Notes under the pieces: model-generated | Told to the model about the DNA's origin: nothing | The model's input: only the letters and a program-made list of their open reading frames with translations | The model's database searches: none | From: Ruminiclostridium sufflavum DSM 19573 | GTDB taxonomy: Bacteria; Bacillota; Clostridia; Acetivibrionales; DSM-1351 | Direction: 5' to 3' | Length of the DNA: 64,000 nucleotides | NCBI RefSeq assembly: GCF_003208175.1 | Contig: NZ_QKMR01000014.1 | Span: 1 to 64,000, forward strand | Shown here: in pieces, positions 9,386 through 17,992 of the stretch | How positions within the stretch are numbered: position 1 is the first letter of the stretch | Layout of the letters: each line of letters starts with the position of its first letter | Translations under genes and position numbers: made by a program

Positions 9386-9409
9386 TTTTCTTTCCCCTAT
9401 ATTTTTTAT

Positions 9410-9436
9410 AAAAGCTCCGGCAACGGAGCTTTTATT
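9410..9436 (+). terminator. Compact hairpin with GCAA tetraloop
   Basis: A perfect ten-base stem (AAAAGCTCCG / CGGAGCTTTT) closed by a GNRA-type GCAA loop and ending in four T. It could end transcription from the recombinase side. The following 350 bases up to the acetyltransferase gene hold nothing I recognise. Confidence 0.65.
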
Positions 9437-9789
9437 GGCTGCAAAATAATACCCCTGAGTTATTATATTTTCTTTATAAGTACAGGCGGCAAGGAAAATA
9501 ACTGAGATACTGTGAAAATTAATATGGCAATTTGTGAAAAAATCCGATACTGTGAATTGAATTATTCCAATGTGGGTGATAAATACCTGGGTTTCTGACA
9601 TGAAAGGCAGTATTGACTAATGATATACAATAATATATTATCCTATATAAGAAGCAATTCAGAGATACCTTGAAATAATAAAAAGTTGCAGATGGAGATA
9701 ACAGATTTAATTATAATCAGAGCTTAAAAAGATATAGGACATGTGAAAACTTATATGATTAATAAACAGAATTTGACGGAGGTAAATAT

Positions 9790-10224
9790 ATGTACTTGAC
9801 AATAAAACGATTTGAGGAATTATCCATAGAAGAGCTATATGAAATATTGCAAATCAGAGTAAAGGTATTTGTTGTTGAGCAGAATTGTCCGTATCAGGAA
9901 TTAGACTATAAAGACCAATTCTCCTACCACGTGATTCTGAAAGATGAGCAAGGAATTAAAGCCTATTTGAGGGTTGTAGACAAAGGAGTATCCTTTGAAG
10001 AGGTATCAATCGGAAGGGTATTGACTGCCGATAGAGGATGCGGTTTGGGAAGCAGAATTCTTTCAGAGGGTATAAAGGTTGCGAAAGAGAAAATGAATGC
10101 GGATAAAATAAAGATAGAAGCTCAATCCTATGCAAAAGGGTTTTATGAAAAGGCAGGATTCAGGCAGGTATCGGATGAGTTTTTGGAGGATGGAATTCAG
10201 CATATTTTAATGGTTTTAGGATAA
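9790..10224 (+). CDS. elaA: GNAT family N-acetyltransferase, ElaA type
   Basis: A 144-residue acetyltransferase close in pattern to ElaA: LYEILQIRVKVFVVEQNC, then YQELDYKD, AYLRVV, and the acetyl-CoA binding stretch IGRVLTADRGCGLGSRIL, ending with FYEKAGFRQVSDEFLEDGI. It should transfer an acetyl group from acetyl-CoA to an amine; the substrate of this family is not established. GGAGG lies eight bases before the ATG. It is followed after 40 bases by the truncated cotJC copy, with no terminator between. Confidence 0.85.
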   Translation: MYLTIKRFEELSIEELYEILQIRVKVFVVEQNCPYQELDYKDQFSYHVILKDEQGIKAYLRVVDKGVSFEEVSIGRVLTADRGCGLGSRILSEGIKVAKEKMNADKIKIEAQSYAKGFYEKAGFRQVSDEFLEDGIQHILMVLG

Positions 10225-10264
10225 ATAATTGAAGTGAACAAGCCTCCGGACTAATCAATAAAAC

Positions 10265-10774
10265 ATGAAATACGGCGGGCCGGACGGTGAGCTGGGTGCA
10301 TCTTTAAGATATTTAAGCCAGAGGTTTTCCATGATAACCCCTGAGGCAAAAGCAACACTAAATGATATAGGAACAGAAGAACTGGCACACCTAGAAATGG
10401 TAGGGACCATGGTCAGACAGCTTACACAGGGAGCCAGTATGAAGGAAATCGAAGAAGGCGGGTTTGCTCCATATTATGTTGACCACGACAGCGGTGTTTA
10501 TCCTGTCAGTGCGGCAGGTGTTCCTTTTACGGCTGCATATATTCAATCAAAAGGTGACCCGAGAACTGATTTGTATGAGGATTTAGCAGCAGAACAGAAA
10601 GCACGTTCAACTTACGAATACCTTATCAATTTGGCTGATGATCCCGATGTAATTGAGCCCTTAAGGTTTCTGCGCGAAAGGGAAATTGTACATTTTCAAA
10701 GGTTTGGCGAATCCCTAAGATATGTGCAGGAATATCTTGATAATAAAAAAAGATTTTCAGCAAGTCCTAAATAA
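10265..10774 (+). pseudogene. cotJC: 5'-truncated CotJC / manganese-catalase-like gene
   Basis: The 169 residues match the CotJC spore-coat/manganese catalase family from its YGGPDGELGASLRYLSQRF motif to the end. The likely metal ligands are all present: GEL, GTEELAHLEM, LAAEQKARSTYE and REREIVHFQRF. The usual first 25-30 residues of the family are missing. The frame is closed by TAA only two codons before the ATG, no ribosome binding site is visible, and the usual cotJA and cotJB neighbours are absent. I therefore read it as a decayed copy. It could still be translated by coupling to the upstream acetyltransferase gene, since the catalytic core is uninterrupted. Confidence 0.65.
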
Positions 10775-10783
10775 AACTTCAAG

Positions 10784-10820
10784 AAAAAAATCACTTTCTC
10801 CAGGAGCTAGTGATTTTTTT
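10784..10820. terminator. Two-way terminator between convergent genes
   Basis: AAAAAAATCACT at 10784 pairs with AGTGATTTTTTT ending at 10820. A and T runs on both sides let it serve the cotJC copy (plus) and the small membrane protein gene (minus). Confidence 0.85.
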
Positions 10821-10849
10821 AAAACAGGGAATAAAAAATAGTGTTCTTG

Positions 10850-11206
10850 TTAAAACTTTTTAAATGCAAAGAAAACTGCGCCTATTATACATATAAAGGA
10901 AAACACATAATTCAGCCTGAAGCTTTCTTTCAAATACAGAACTGAAAAAATTCCAAAAACAACAATTGTTATGGCTTCCTGAATTATTTTAAGCTGAGCT
11001 GTATCAAAGCTCTTTGAGGCAATTCTGTTTGCAGGAATCATAAAGCAGTATTCAAAAAATGCAATGCCCCAGCTGATAATGATAATAATCGGCAGCGGAG
11101 TGGAGCTGTTTTTAAAAAATTTCAGGTTGCCGTACCATGCAAAAGTCATGAAGATATTTGATACAACCAAAAGTAAAAAGGTCCAAAACCTTAGTATTGA
11201 AGACAT
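10850..11206 (-). CDS. DUF486-family small membrane protein
   Basis: A 118-residue protein with four likely membrane segments. It carries the family signature SNIFMTFAWYGNLKFF near the N-terminus. DUF486 proteins belong with the small drug/metabolite transporter-like proteins; the substrate is unknown. The start is the ATG at 11206, because AAGGAGTG lies seven bases upstream; an ATG further upstream would place that site inside the gene. It is convergent with the cotJC copy and shares its terminator. Confidence 0.75.
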   Translation of the reverse strand: MSSILRFWTFLLLVVSNIFMTFAWYGNLKFFKNSSTPLPIIIIISWGIAFFEYCFMIPANRIASKSFDTAQLKIIQEAITIVVFGIFSVLYLKESFRLNYVFSFICIIGAVFFAFKKF

Positions 11207-11368
11207 ATGTAAGCACTCCTTGTGTGTTGTCGTCAGCTGCATTTATAATGATTGCAGTCGGAATTAATCAGAAAAATTGACTTTATTGAGATATTATAGC
11301 GCTGTTTCAACAAAAATACCATCAGAAATGTTAAAAATTAATATAATAATATTTAAATTATTTAGTTC

Positions 11369-11419
11369 AAAAGAACACCGGATTTGAAAATTTTACTTCA
11401 AATTTGGTGTTCTTTTTAT
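11369..11419 (-). terminator. Hairpin with A/T flanks
   Basis: AAAAGAACACC at 11369-11379 pairs with GGTGTTCTTTTT ending at 11417, with a second stem (ATTTGAA / TTCAAAT) inside. It lies between the DUF486 gene and tRNA-Leu. The flanking A and T runs make the direction uncertain. Confidence 0.6.
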
Positions 11420-11470
11420 CGTAAAAATGTCCAAAAGCCTGATAAAATCAGGTTCTTGGACAAAGTGTAG

Positions 11471-11505
11471 TGCGGACGGCGGGACATTGCCCAAGTTCAA
11501 GTCCC
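11471..11505 (-). other. Partial repeat of the tRNA-Leu 3' end
   Basis: Bases 11471-11485 repeat the 3' acceptor/T-arm end of tRNA-Leu (11561-11575) with one mismatch. Bases 11496-11505 hold the T-arm sequence TTCAAGTCCC in the opposite direction. This may be a scar of integration or duplication at the tRNA. Confidence 0.4.
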
Positions 11506-11519
11506 AAATAAGAAAACAC

Positions 11520-11555
11520 AAAAAACAACCGATATTTCATATCGATTGTTTTTTA
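11520..11555 (-). terminator. Terminator of tRNA-Leu
   Basis: A sixteen-base stem (one G-U pair) with a three-base loop ends in six T on the minus strand, directly after the CCA end of tRNA-Leu. Confidence 0.85.
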
Positions 11556-11557
11556 AA

Positions 11558-11640
11558 TGGTGCGGACGGTGGGACTTGAACCCACACGGTCTCCCATACG
11601 CCCCTCAAACGTACGCGTCTGCCAGTTCCGCCACGACCGC
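11558..11640 (-). tRNA. tRNA-Leu (GAG)
   Basis: The minus strand folds as a class II tRNA of 83 bases including the encoded CCA. D-arm GCGGAACTGGCAGACGC; anticodon stem TACGT/GCGTA with loop TTGAGGG (anticodon GAG); short variable arm; T-arm GTGGG-TTCAAGT-CCCAC. The acceptor stem GCGGTCG/CGTCCGC has one T-T mismatch at the fifth pair, which is unusual. Confidence 0.9.
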
Positions 11641-11768
11641 ATTAATTAATCAGCTAATGCATTCCGCATCAGCAAGTATGATTATACTAGCATTTACTGT
11701 GTATTGTCAACAATAAATTTGAAAAAAATTGATTTTTTAAGAAAAAAATTTGAAGATATATACAAGAG

Positions 11769-11914
11769 GTCAATTCCTATCGGCTAAAGAACTGATGATA
11801 TCGACGATAGTTTTGGCCTGAGGCTGAATCTTGCTGAAGTCAAAGATTTGCCTATCAAGACGACATAAATATTGTCTTGATATTATCGCCGCAAGGCTTG
11901 AAGGATAATTGACT
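11769..11914 (+). repeat. Dispersed repeat family 1, nearly full copy
   Basis: It begins GTCAATTCCTATCGGCTAAAG and ends AAGGCTTGAAGGATAATTGAC, the same ends and order as the copies at 45093 and 61689. It lies in the 480 bases between tRNA-Leu and the YesL-like gene, where I see no gene. Confidence 0.75.
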
Positions 11915-12124
11915 AAAGGCAATTGCCTCCATATTATTGCTTAATATATATAATATATATTAAATTTCAGTTCATATTCAGTTAATAAAATTGAAATAAT
12001 ATAATAAGGTATGAAAATAAAAGTGACCATAAAAATGTTGAAAATTTGATTGAAAATGTATATTGTAGTATCCAGACAGGCTTGATACAATATATTAATG
12101 AAAACAAAAAAGGAGAGTTGATTT

Positions 12125-13015
12125 GTGGGGTTACTAAGTCCAAATTATAATAAGCCCGGTCCGGGGGTTGATAAGGATGCACCGCCAAAGCCAAGATTTT
12201 TTGTGTTTTTTGAGGTGTTCAAGAGAAAGTTTTGGAATTTGATGAAGGTTAATTTGATGTTTGTTTTATTCAATATTCTTGCATTAGCGGCAGCTTACTA
12301 TGTATCAGCAGTGCTTTTACAGAGAATTCGCCTTGACGGCGGAATGGGAGATATTGTTATCAGATTATTTTTGGCTGCTATTCTGACCTTGATTCCGGTT
12401 GTTACCACAGGGCCGGTACAGGCTGGTTTTACGTACGTGCTGAGAAATTATTCAAGAGAAGAGCACTCCTTTATATGGGGTGATTTTAAAGAAAATTTAT
12501 TGAGAAACTTTAAACAGGGAATGATAATTGCAATTATCGATATCTTTGCTATGATTGTATTTAGTATTGCCTTGAACGTTTACTCTAGTATGTCCGGAAT
12601 ATTACCGGTTTTAGGTGCAACATTCATATTTATTTCAATTATAATTTTCTTTATGATGCATTTATATATATATCCAATGCTTGTTACAGTTAATTTAAAT
12701 ATAAAAAACCTATATAAGAATGCTTTGATTTTCAGCATAATGAAATTTATTCCTAACTTTTTAATGATACTTTTAAACCTGATAATTGCATTTTTGGCTT
12801 TTTATATACCTTTTGTAGGGGTTGTTTTGTATATCCTTATATTACCGGCCTTTATGGGACTGATGAACAACTTCTATGTCAATCCTTTGATTAAGAAGTA
12901 CGTTGCAATGCCCGATGAAGGTAATGGAAATAAGGAAGAAAGCATATTTGAAGATAACAAAAAGGGTGAAAGCTTTTATAAACCTGCAATTGAGGATGAA
13001 GACAAAAACATTTAA
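12125..13015 (+). CDS. YesL/DUF624-family membrane protein
   Basis: A 296-residue integral membrane protein with about five to six membrane segments (about 40-62, 78-100, 135-155, 160-185, 205-245). A charged cytoplasmic tail follows (KEESIFEDNKKGESF). The pattern FWNLMKVNLMFVLFNI, followed by TTGPVQAGFTYVLRNYSREEHSFIWGDF split by short gaps, is typical of DUF624/YesL. The function of this family is unknown; members often sit near sugar-uptake genes, but none are here. The start is GTG 12125, with AAGGAGAG at suitable distance. It stands alone between tRNA-Leu and the convergent ACT-protein gene. Confidence 0.8.
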   Translation: MGLLSPNYNKPGPGVDKDAPPKPRFFVFFEVFKRKFWNLMKVNLMFVLFNILALAAAYYVSAVLLQRIRLDGGMGDIVIRLFLAAILTLIPVVTTGPVQAGFTYVLRNYSREEHSFIWGDFKENLLRNFKQGMIIAIIDIFAMIVFSIALNVYSSMSGILPVLGATFIFISIIIFFMMHLYIYPMLVTVNLNIKNLYKNALIFSIMKFIPNFLMILLNLIIAFLAFYIPFVGVVLYILILPAFMGLMNNFYVNPLIKKYVAMPDEGNGNKEESIFEDNKKGESFYKPAIEDEDKNI

Positions 13016-13120
13016 GCCGGTATGGATACAGAGAAATTTACTTTATTAGTAGCAGCATTATATTTATTTAAAGCTTTAGGCGGCTAATAAATACGGCTTT
13101 TCTTACAGGATAAGATTTTA

Positions 13121-13216
13121 TAAAATTAATGGCTAGGCTTTGGCAGCTTATGAGAGAGTAGTTTTGAAAGTATAAATTTATAAGCTGAACCGTTAAAAGC
13201 AAAGCCATTAATTTTA
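13121..13216. other. Long nested hairpin between convergent genes
   Basis: TAAAATTAATGGCT at 13121-13134 pairs perfectly with 13203-13216, and inside it CAGCTTAT (13144-13151) pairs with ATAAGCTG (13180-13187). It lies between the YesL-like gene and the ACT-protein gene. It may be a two-way terminator or a structured RNA; there is no clear T run. Confidence 0.4.
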
Positions 13217-13246
13217 TCTGCACTCTAATTGTTTAGAAAAATCGTA

Positions 13247-13717
13247 TTATAGATTAAACTCTTTTTTTATTGCTGAAATAGCTTTGTCAATATCCTTTTC
13301 ATAAATAAGATATGATATTTCAACTTCTGAAGTGCAAATCAGCTTTACCTCGATATCGTTAACGGCCAGCAGGGTAAACAGCTGTGCGGCAACACCTGGT
13401 ATATTTTTCATAGCCTCTCCGAAAACTGTAATCTTGGTATTATCTGAGTCAATTTCTATTCGCAGATTTGGAATTTTATTTTTAAAGGAGTTTAATATAC
13501 CGATTATCTTTGCTATGTCCTGTGCCGGAAGAGAAAAGGATATACTGCTTTTGCCTTTATAGGGCGGAGCCTGACTAATCATATCAATATTAATTTGTTC
13601 GTGGGCAATTTTGCTGAACACATTTGAAATAACCGACATGTCGTTTGGAAGATTGTCTACGGTAACTAGTGCCACGCCGTATATGGTACTAATGCTTGTA
13701 ACTGGATTATTTGCCAT
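13247..13717 (-). CDS. Free-standing tandem-ACT protein like the aspartokinase regulatory (beta) part
   Basis: The 156 residues contain two ACT domains: about 15-80 (ALVTVDNLPNDMSVISNVF) and about 88-156 (KITVFGEAMKNIPGVAAQLF, then STSEVEISYLI). They align with the C-terminal regulatory half of class II aspartokinases, and there is no kinase domain. In aspartokinases this part binds lysine or threonine. It is the last gene of the dapA-dapB unit behind the lysine riboswitch, so a role in lysine sensing is a reasonable inference. A complete lysC with its own ACT domains lies at 17993-19354. Ribosome binding site GGAGGG precedes the ATG. Confidence 0.8.
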   Translation of the reverse strand: MANNPVTSISTIYGVALVTVDNLPNDMSVISNVFSKIAHEQINIDMISQAPPYKGKSSISFSLPAQDIAKIIGILNSFKNKIPNLRIEIDSDNTKITVFGEAMKNIPGVAAQLFTLLAVNDIEVKLICTSEVEISYLIYEKDIDKAISAIKKEFNL

Positions 13718-13912
13718 AAGAAATCCCTCCTTATATGCTATTATCTTAAATCCATAAAATGGACTTTAAGTACCTGCTAAAGCAATATGCAGCTGCTAAA
13801 CTCCGTTTTACAGTAAGGGAGCAGCCGCAGATTGCTTGCAAATTATTAAAAAAACAGAGCTTAAAATTAGCATTAAACCTCAAAGGGCAACTATATTGCC
13901 TAAAGCTATAAA

Positions 13913-14683
13913 TTAGTTGTTTTCAGCAATAAGGTCAGACATTGAATAAAGGCCGGGTTTCTTATCGGCAAGAAACATAGCGGCTTTTAATGCACCGACA
14001 CCAAATATTTCTTTAGATGCTGCGGTATGATTTATTTCTATAATTTCATCCTTTCCGGCAAAAATTACAGAGTGATCACCTACAATTGTACCGCCGCGGA
14101 CGGCATGCATACCGATTTCCTGCTTGCCGCGCTTTTTCCTTCTGGAATGTCTGTCATAAGTATATTCGTATTTCTCATCAAGAGAGTCATTTATAGCATC
14201 AGCAATTGCAAGAGCAGTGCCGCTTGGAGCATCAATTTTCTGATTGTGATGCTTTTCAACAATTTCAATATCAAACTGTCCTTCCAAAAGCTTTGCGGCT
14301 TTTTTAACCAATTCAATAAGTAGGTTTACTCCGAGAGACATATTTGCGGAGAAAAATACCGGTATTCTTTTTGCGATATCATTTTTAAGCATACCTGTCT
14401 GATCAGAGGAAAGACCTGTTGTACACATTACTACAGGAATGCGTTTTTCCTGTGCATATTCCATCAATCCGTCAAAAGCCTTTGGATTGGAAAAGTCAAT
14501 AATTACATCAACCTTAATATCACAATCATTCAGCGAAGTGAAAACGGGATAGGGGTTATTTACAGAATTATTTAAATCTAATCCGGCTGCAATCTTTAAT
14601 TCACAGAAGTTTTCTGAAAGCCGGGTTATCACTTGCCCCATATGTCCGTTGCATCCGCTTAGCAGTACATTAATCATTTGCAT
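13913..14683 (-). CDS. dapB: 4-hydroxy-tetrahydrodipicolinate reductase
   Basis: The 256-residue enzyme of lysine/diaminopimelate synthesis reduces the DapA product with NAD(P)H. The nucleotide-binding start is VLLSGCNGHMGQV, and the active-site stretch HHNQKIDAPSGTA is intact. Length is normal for the family. The start at 14683 (MQMINVLL) has AGGATG just upstream; the ATG two codons later is also possible. A far-upstream ATG would add about 46 residues without family match. It lies between dapA and the ACT protein on the minus strand and should be made from the same transcript. Confidence 0.93.
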   Translation of the reverse strand: MQMINVLLSGCNGHMGQVITRLSENFCELKIAAGLDLNNSVNNPYPVFTSLNDCDIKVDVIIDFSNPKAFDGLMEYAQEKRIPVVMCTTGLSSDQTGMLKNDIAKRIPVFFSANMSLGVNLLIELVKKAAKLLEGQFDIEIVEKHHNQKIDAPSGTALAIADAINDSLDEKYEYTYDRHSRRKKRGKQEIGMHAVRGGTIVGDHSVIFAGKDEIIEINHTAASKEIFGVGALKAAMFLADKKPGLYSMSDLIAENN

Positions 14684-14838
14684 TTCACATCCTAATCTAT
14701 ATAATAAGTAAATTATATTGCGCAAAGCGCGCTTTTTAAATATGTAACAATTCAATCCGGATTTGAGACTTGCCGCATGATATATCAAGGAGATACATCT
14801 TTTAAAGAGCGGAGTTGTCAAGCAAATTTTAAATGCAG

Positions 14839-15723
14839 TTATAAAATTAATCCGTATTCCTTCAGGCTACTCTTAAGTAACTCCAAATTTTTGTCACTCA
14901 TATCTACCAAAGGTAACCTGCAGTTGCCTACATTCATGCCAAGCAGATTCATTGCTGCTTTTATTGGAATAGGACTGACCTCACAAAACAGTGCTTTTAC
15001 CAAATTCATGGCTTTTAACTGCAAATTTCTGCTGCCTTCAACGTCACCGGATAAATATTTTGCAACTATATCATGAGTATCCTTGGGAATAATATTAGCC
15101 ATAACGGAAATTACACCTTTTGCACCCATTGAAAGAAAAGGAACAATAGTGCCGTCTTCTCCGGAATAAATAGTAATATCATCACCGCACAGGTTAACAA
15201 TATCGCCTACCTGTGACAGATTACATTCTTTAATAGCAACGATATTTTCTATTTGAGACAAGGCTTTCACTGTTTCCGGTGAAATATTCAGGTTGGTTCT
15301 TGAAGGAACATTGTAAAGCACTGCAGGAATCTTTATGCTGTTGGCTATAAGCTTAAAATGTTCATATAATCCTTTTTGAGTTGTTTTGTTATAATATGGT
15401 GTAACGGTCAAAATAGCATCTGCGCCAGCCTCTTCCGCATATTTGCTAAGCTCTATGGCATGAACAGTGTGATTGCTGCCTGTACCTGCAATAACCGGTA
15501 CTCTTCCTTTAACCTTTTCAACAGTATATTTAATTGCAGCCTTGTGCTCATTGTCATACATGGTGGAAGCTTCACCGGTTGTGCCGCATATGACAATCGC
15601 ATCTGTTCCTTCCTTTATCTGAAACTCAATCAGTTCGGAAAGCTTCTGATAATCGGTACCTTCACTTGTAAATGGAGTAACAATAGCAACGCCTGATCCT
15701 GTAAAAATAATTGGCTTTTTCAT
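14839..15723 (-). CDS. dapA: 4-hydroxy-tetrahydrodipicolinate synthase
   Basis: The 294-residue aldolase-class enzyme condenses pyruvate with aspartate semialdehyde, the first step committed to lysine and diaminopimelate. Seen: [16 protein letters not shown] (catalytic Tyr), YNVPSRT, and the Schiff-base Lys in VAIKE. The start is set at 15723 (MKKPIIFTG) because AAAGGATG lies nine bases upstream; the longer frame has no such site. A lysine riboswitch and a terminator hairpin precede it, so transcription should stop when lysine is plentiful. dapB follows closely. Confidence 0.95.
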   Translation of the reverse strand: MKKPIIFTGSGVAIVTPFTSEGTDYQKLSELIEFQIKEGTDAIVICGTTGEASTMYDNEHKAAIKYTVEKVKGRVPVIAGTGSNHTVHAIELSKYAEEAGADAILTVTPYYNKTTQKGLYEHFKLIANSIKIPAVLYNVPSRTNLNISPETVKALSQIENIVAIKECNLSQVGDIVNLCGDDITIYSGEDGTIVPFLSMGAKGVISVMANIIPKDTHDIVAKYLSGDVEGSRNLQLKAMNLVKALFCEVSPIPIKAAMNLLGMNVGNCRLPLVDMSDKNLELLKSSLKEYGLIL

Positions 15724-15747
15724 ACAAAACATCCTTTCATTAGAAAT

Positions 15748-15772
15748 AAAAAACGCTAGCACGAGCTAACGT
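15748..15772 (-). terminator. Riboswitch-linked terminator before dapA
   Basis: On the minus strand ACGTTAGC pairs with GCTAGCGT around a four-base loop and is followed by six T. It sits between the lysine-binding domain and dapA, as expected for transcriptional attenuation. Confidence 0.88.
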
Positions 15773-15816
15773 CTGTTTTACATACTTATGATTCATAATT
15801 TATAAATCATAATAAA

Positions 15817-15993
15817 CAGATAGCGCTCCATCATGCAAAATGATGACAGTCACAAAGCTGTTAACCTTGTAACCAGGTATTACAAAACTTATTGGGTGAG
15901 TAATACCTTCGGCGTTTTTTCCTTTCAAAACAAATCACAAGACCCCAATAAACTTCATTGTATTTACTCTTAAAAAACGCACCTCTATCTAAG
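15817..15993 (-). promoter_or_regulatory. Lysine riboswitch (L box)
   Basis: On the minus strand the leader carries the L-box landmarks in order: GATAGAGGTGCG at the 5' side, AAAGG, GCCGAAGG, ACCTGGTTAC, then TGATGGAGCGCTATC closing the base helix. This is the known lysine-sensing aptamer. It lies between the dapA start and the divergent SpoIID-domain gene, and the terminator at 15748-15772 is its likely output. Confidence 0.95.
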
Positions 15994-16208
15994 TCTATTC
16001 ATTTTTCTTAATAATATCATTGGATATTGATTGTGTCAATGCTTATTTAAATTCAATAATTATTATAAAAATTCGGTTATTATTATTATATTTCAGATGT
16101 TTCATTAATGTTACATTTTTCTGACTAAGCAGGAGGTCATATAAAATCTGTCGAAAAACTATATTTGAACTGAAAAATGAATCAAAATATAGAAGGAGTC
16201 TGTTACAA

Positions 16209-17888
16209 ATGAAGAAAATTTGCTTGCTTTTAAGCGCGATATTAATACTTATGATGCTTCCCGGCGCTAATTTTTGGGATACCGATGCAGCATCCGATTC
16301 AAACATTAAAATAGGCTTGTATTTTAAAACGACTGCCCAAAGCCAGATTGATATAAGCAGCAATAAAGGCGTTTCATTTTTTGCCTTTGATTCGATAAAC
16401 AATAAGGAATACCCGGTATACAGCTCGGCCGAGGGAGAAGCAATTACCATAAGAAAAGACGGGTATTTCACTAACAGTGGTTTAAAATATACAGCCATAG
16501 TTGATGGAGCTAATACTGAAGGCGCTACAAGCGGTCCCTTTCATATAAAAATCGGTAACAGCTCCAGTACATACAAGGATGCATTGTCAATCGCTCAGGG
16601 ATATACAAAAAAAGGTACAGCTTCATATCCTGTATATACTGATTCCGGCTGGAATGTCTGGACAGGCTTTTATATCAGCAGGGCTGATGCTGAAAAGGCA
16701 ATAGCGGCTGTTAAGGCAAAGCTTGGGGACAGCTCATATGCTGTTATTGAAAAGGCGGATACAAGAATTTATGGTGTGAGCGGTACCGGAGAAGTAAGAT
16801 TTATGTATGCTTCCGAAAAGAATCTTTTAAGAGGAAAGTCATTATCTTCTGAAACTCCAAATCCTATAAATATCGGGAGTGATAAGCTCAATTCCTATAG
16901 AGGGCAGGTTGAGTTTTACAGAAAAACAGACAGTGATATGACAATAATAAATGTTTTGCCCTTTGAAGAGTATCTATATGGTGTCGTGCCTAATGAAATG
17001 CAGGCGTCCTCCAATCCTGAGGCACTGAAGGCACAGGCAATAGCAGCCAGAACATATTCCTACAAAATGATAAACAAGCATGCCGCGTATGGGTTTAATC
17101 TTTGCACGACCACAGACTGCCATGTATACAAGGGATATGCATCTGAAAGCACTGCTACAAATAAAGCGGTGGATGATACAAAGAATATGGTGGTAACATA
17201 TAACGGCAGTCTGGCGGAAACACTGTATTTTTCATCAAGCGGAGGCAGGACAGAGGCTGCAGTAAATGTATGGGGAACGGATTTTCCGTATCTTCAGAGT
17301 GTTGAGGACAAATATGAATCAGGTCAATCCTATAAATATAACTGGAGTGTAACCTATACAGTTGATGAAATCAGCAAAAAGCTGGAAAGCTATGGTGTCG
17401 GAAGGGTTACAAGCATTGAAATCACCAAATGCTCTGAAGCAGGCAGACCGGTTGAGCTTGTTATAAAGGGAACTTCAAAGCCAGAAGGAGTTGTAATAAC
17501 AAAGGACAGGTGCAGAACCTTTTTAGGCTTGTACAGTCAGTGGTACACGATAAATAATAACGGTGACGGTACGGCAGATGTGAACGTCTACATAAAAAAT
17601 CAAAATATGACGAAGCAAATAAATCAGCTGAAAGTAATAACTGCATCGGGAGAAACAAAAGGCTTATCCTCAGGGAAGGTAACAATAGTAGGTGCCAACG
17701 GTATCAAAACCAGTTCATCTGAAAGTCCGACAACAGCTTCCACAGGCTTTACCTTTGTGGGGAAAGGATGGGGGCATGCGGTCGGAATGAGTCAGGAAGG
17801 GGCAAAAGGATATGCGGATGCCGGCCGTACTTATGATTGGATTTTACAGCATTACTATTCAGGAACAAAAATTGAATTAAAGAAGTAG
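16209..17888 (+). CDS. Secreted SpoIID/LytB-domain protein
   Basis: The 559-residue exported protein has a signal peptide (MKKICLLLSAILILMMLPGA, about 1-28). A middle region (about 135-195) resembles a SPOR-type repeat (GWNVWTGFYISRADAEKA). The SpoIID/LytB domain covers about 235-550: LPFEEYLYGVVPNEMQ, ALKAQAIAARTYSYK, YFSSSGGRTE and GWGHAVGMSQEGAKGYA. SpoIID itself is a lytic transglycosylase used in engulfment. This protein is longer than sporulation SpoIID and lacks its usual neighbours, so it is more likely a general cell-wall modifier of the LytB group. AGAAGGAG lies upstream of the ATG. Confidence 0.87.
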   Translation: MKKICLLLSAILILMMLPGANFWDTDAASDSNIKIGLYFKTTAQSQIDISSNKGVSFFAFDSINNKEYPVYSSAEGEAITIRKDGYFTNSGLKYTAIVDGANTEGATSGPFHIKIGNSSSTYKDALSIAQGYTKKGTASYPVYTDSGWNVWTGFYISRADAEKAIAAVKAKLGDSSYAVIEKADTRIYGVSGTGEVRFMYASEKNLLRGKSLSSETPNPINIGSDKLNSYRGQVEFYRKTDSDMTIINVLPFEEYLYGVVPNEMQASSNPEALKAQAIAARTYSYKMINKHAAYGFNLCTTTDCHVYKGYASESTATNKAVDDTKNMVVTYNGSLAETLYFSSSGGRTEAAVNVWGTDFPYLQSVEDKYESGQSYKYNWSVTYTVDEISKKLESYGVGRVTSIEITKCSEAGRPVELVIKGTSKPEGVVITKDRCRTFLGLYSQWYTINNNGDGTADVNVYIKNQNMTKQINQLKVITASGETKGLSSGKVTIVGANGIKTSSSESPTTASTGFTFVGKGWGHAVGMSQEGAKGYADAGRTYDWILQHYYSGTKIELKK

Positions 17889-17905
17889 ATGCAGTAAAAT
17901 TAACG

Positions 17906-17940
17906 AAGTCAATTACTATCGGCTAAAGCCTCTTGAAGGC
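17906..17940 (+). repeat. Dispersed repeat family 1, 5' fragment
   Basis: It reads AAGTCAATTACTATCGGCTA and continues AAGCCTCTTGAAGG, then stops. It starts 17 bases after the stop codon of the SpoIID-domain gene and runs directly into the terminator. Confidence 0.65.
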
Positions 17941-17984
17941 AAATAAAAAATACACCGTTGAAGGGTTCGGCGTATTTTTTATTT
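17941..17984. terminator. Two-way terminator between SpoIID-domain gene and lysC
   Basis: AAATAAAAAATACACCG at 17941-17957 pairs with the sequence at 17968-17984 with one mismatch. Symmetrical A and T runs fit the convergent genes on each side. Confidence 0.87.
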
Positions 17985-17992
17985 GCAACTGT

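Noticed and set aside
9338-9601. Minus-strand 87-codon frame
   Set aside because: It spans a repeat copy and a terminator hairpin and has no family match.
11471-11505. Second tRNA gene
   Set aside because: Only a 3' fragment and an inverted T-arm piece are present; no cloverleaf can be made.
15376-15696. Plus-strand frame inside dapA
   Set aside because: It lies entirely within the clearly conserved dapA gene on the other strand.
16043-16498. Minus-strand 151-codon frame at the start of the SpoIID-domain gene
   Set aside because: It overlaps the signal peptide region of a well-supported gene and shows no family pattern.
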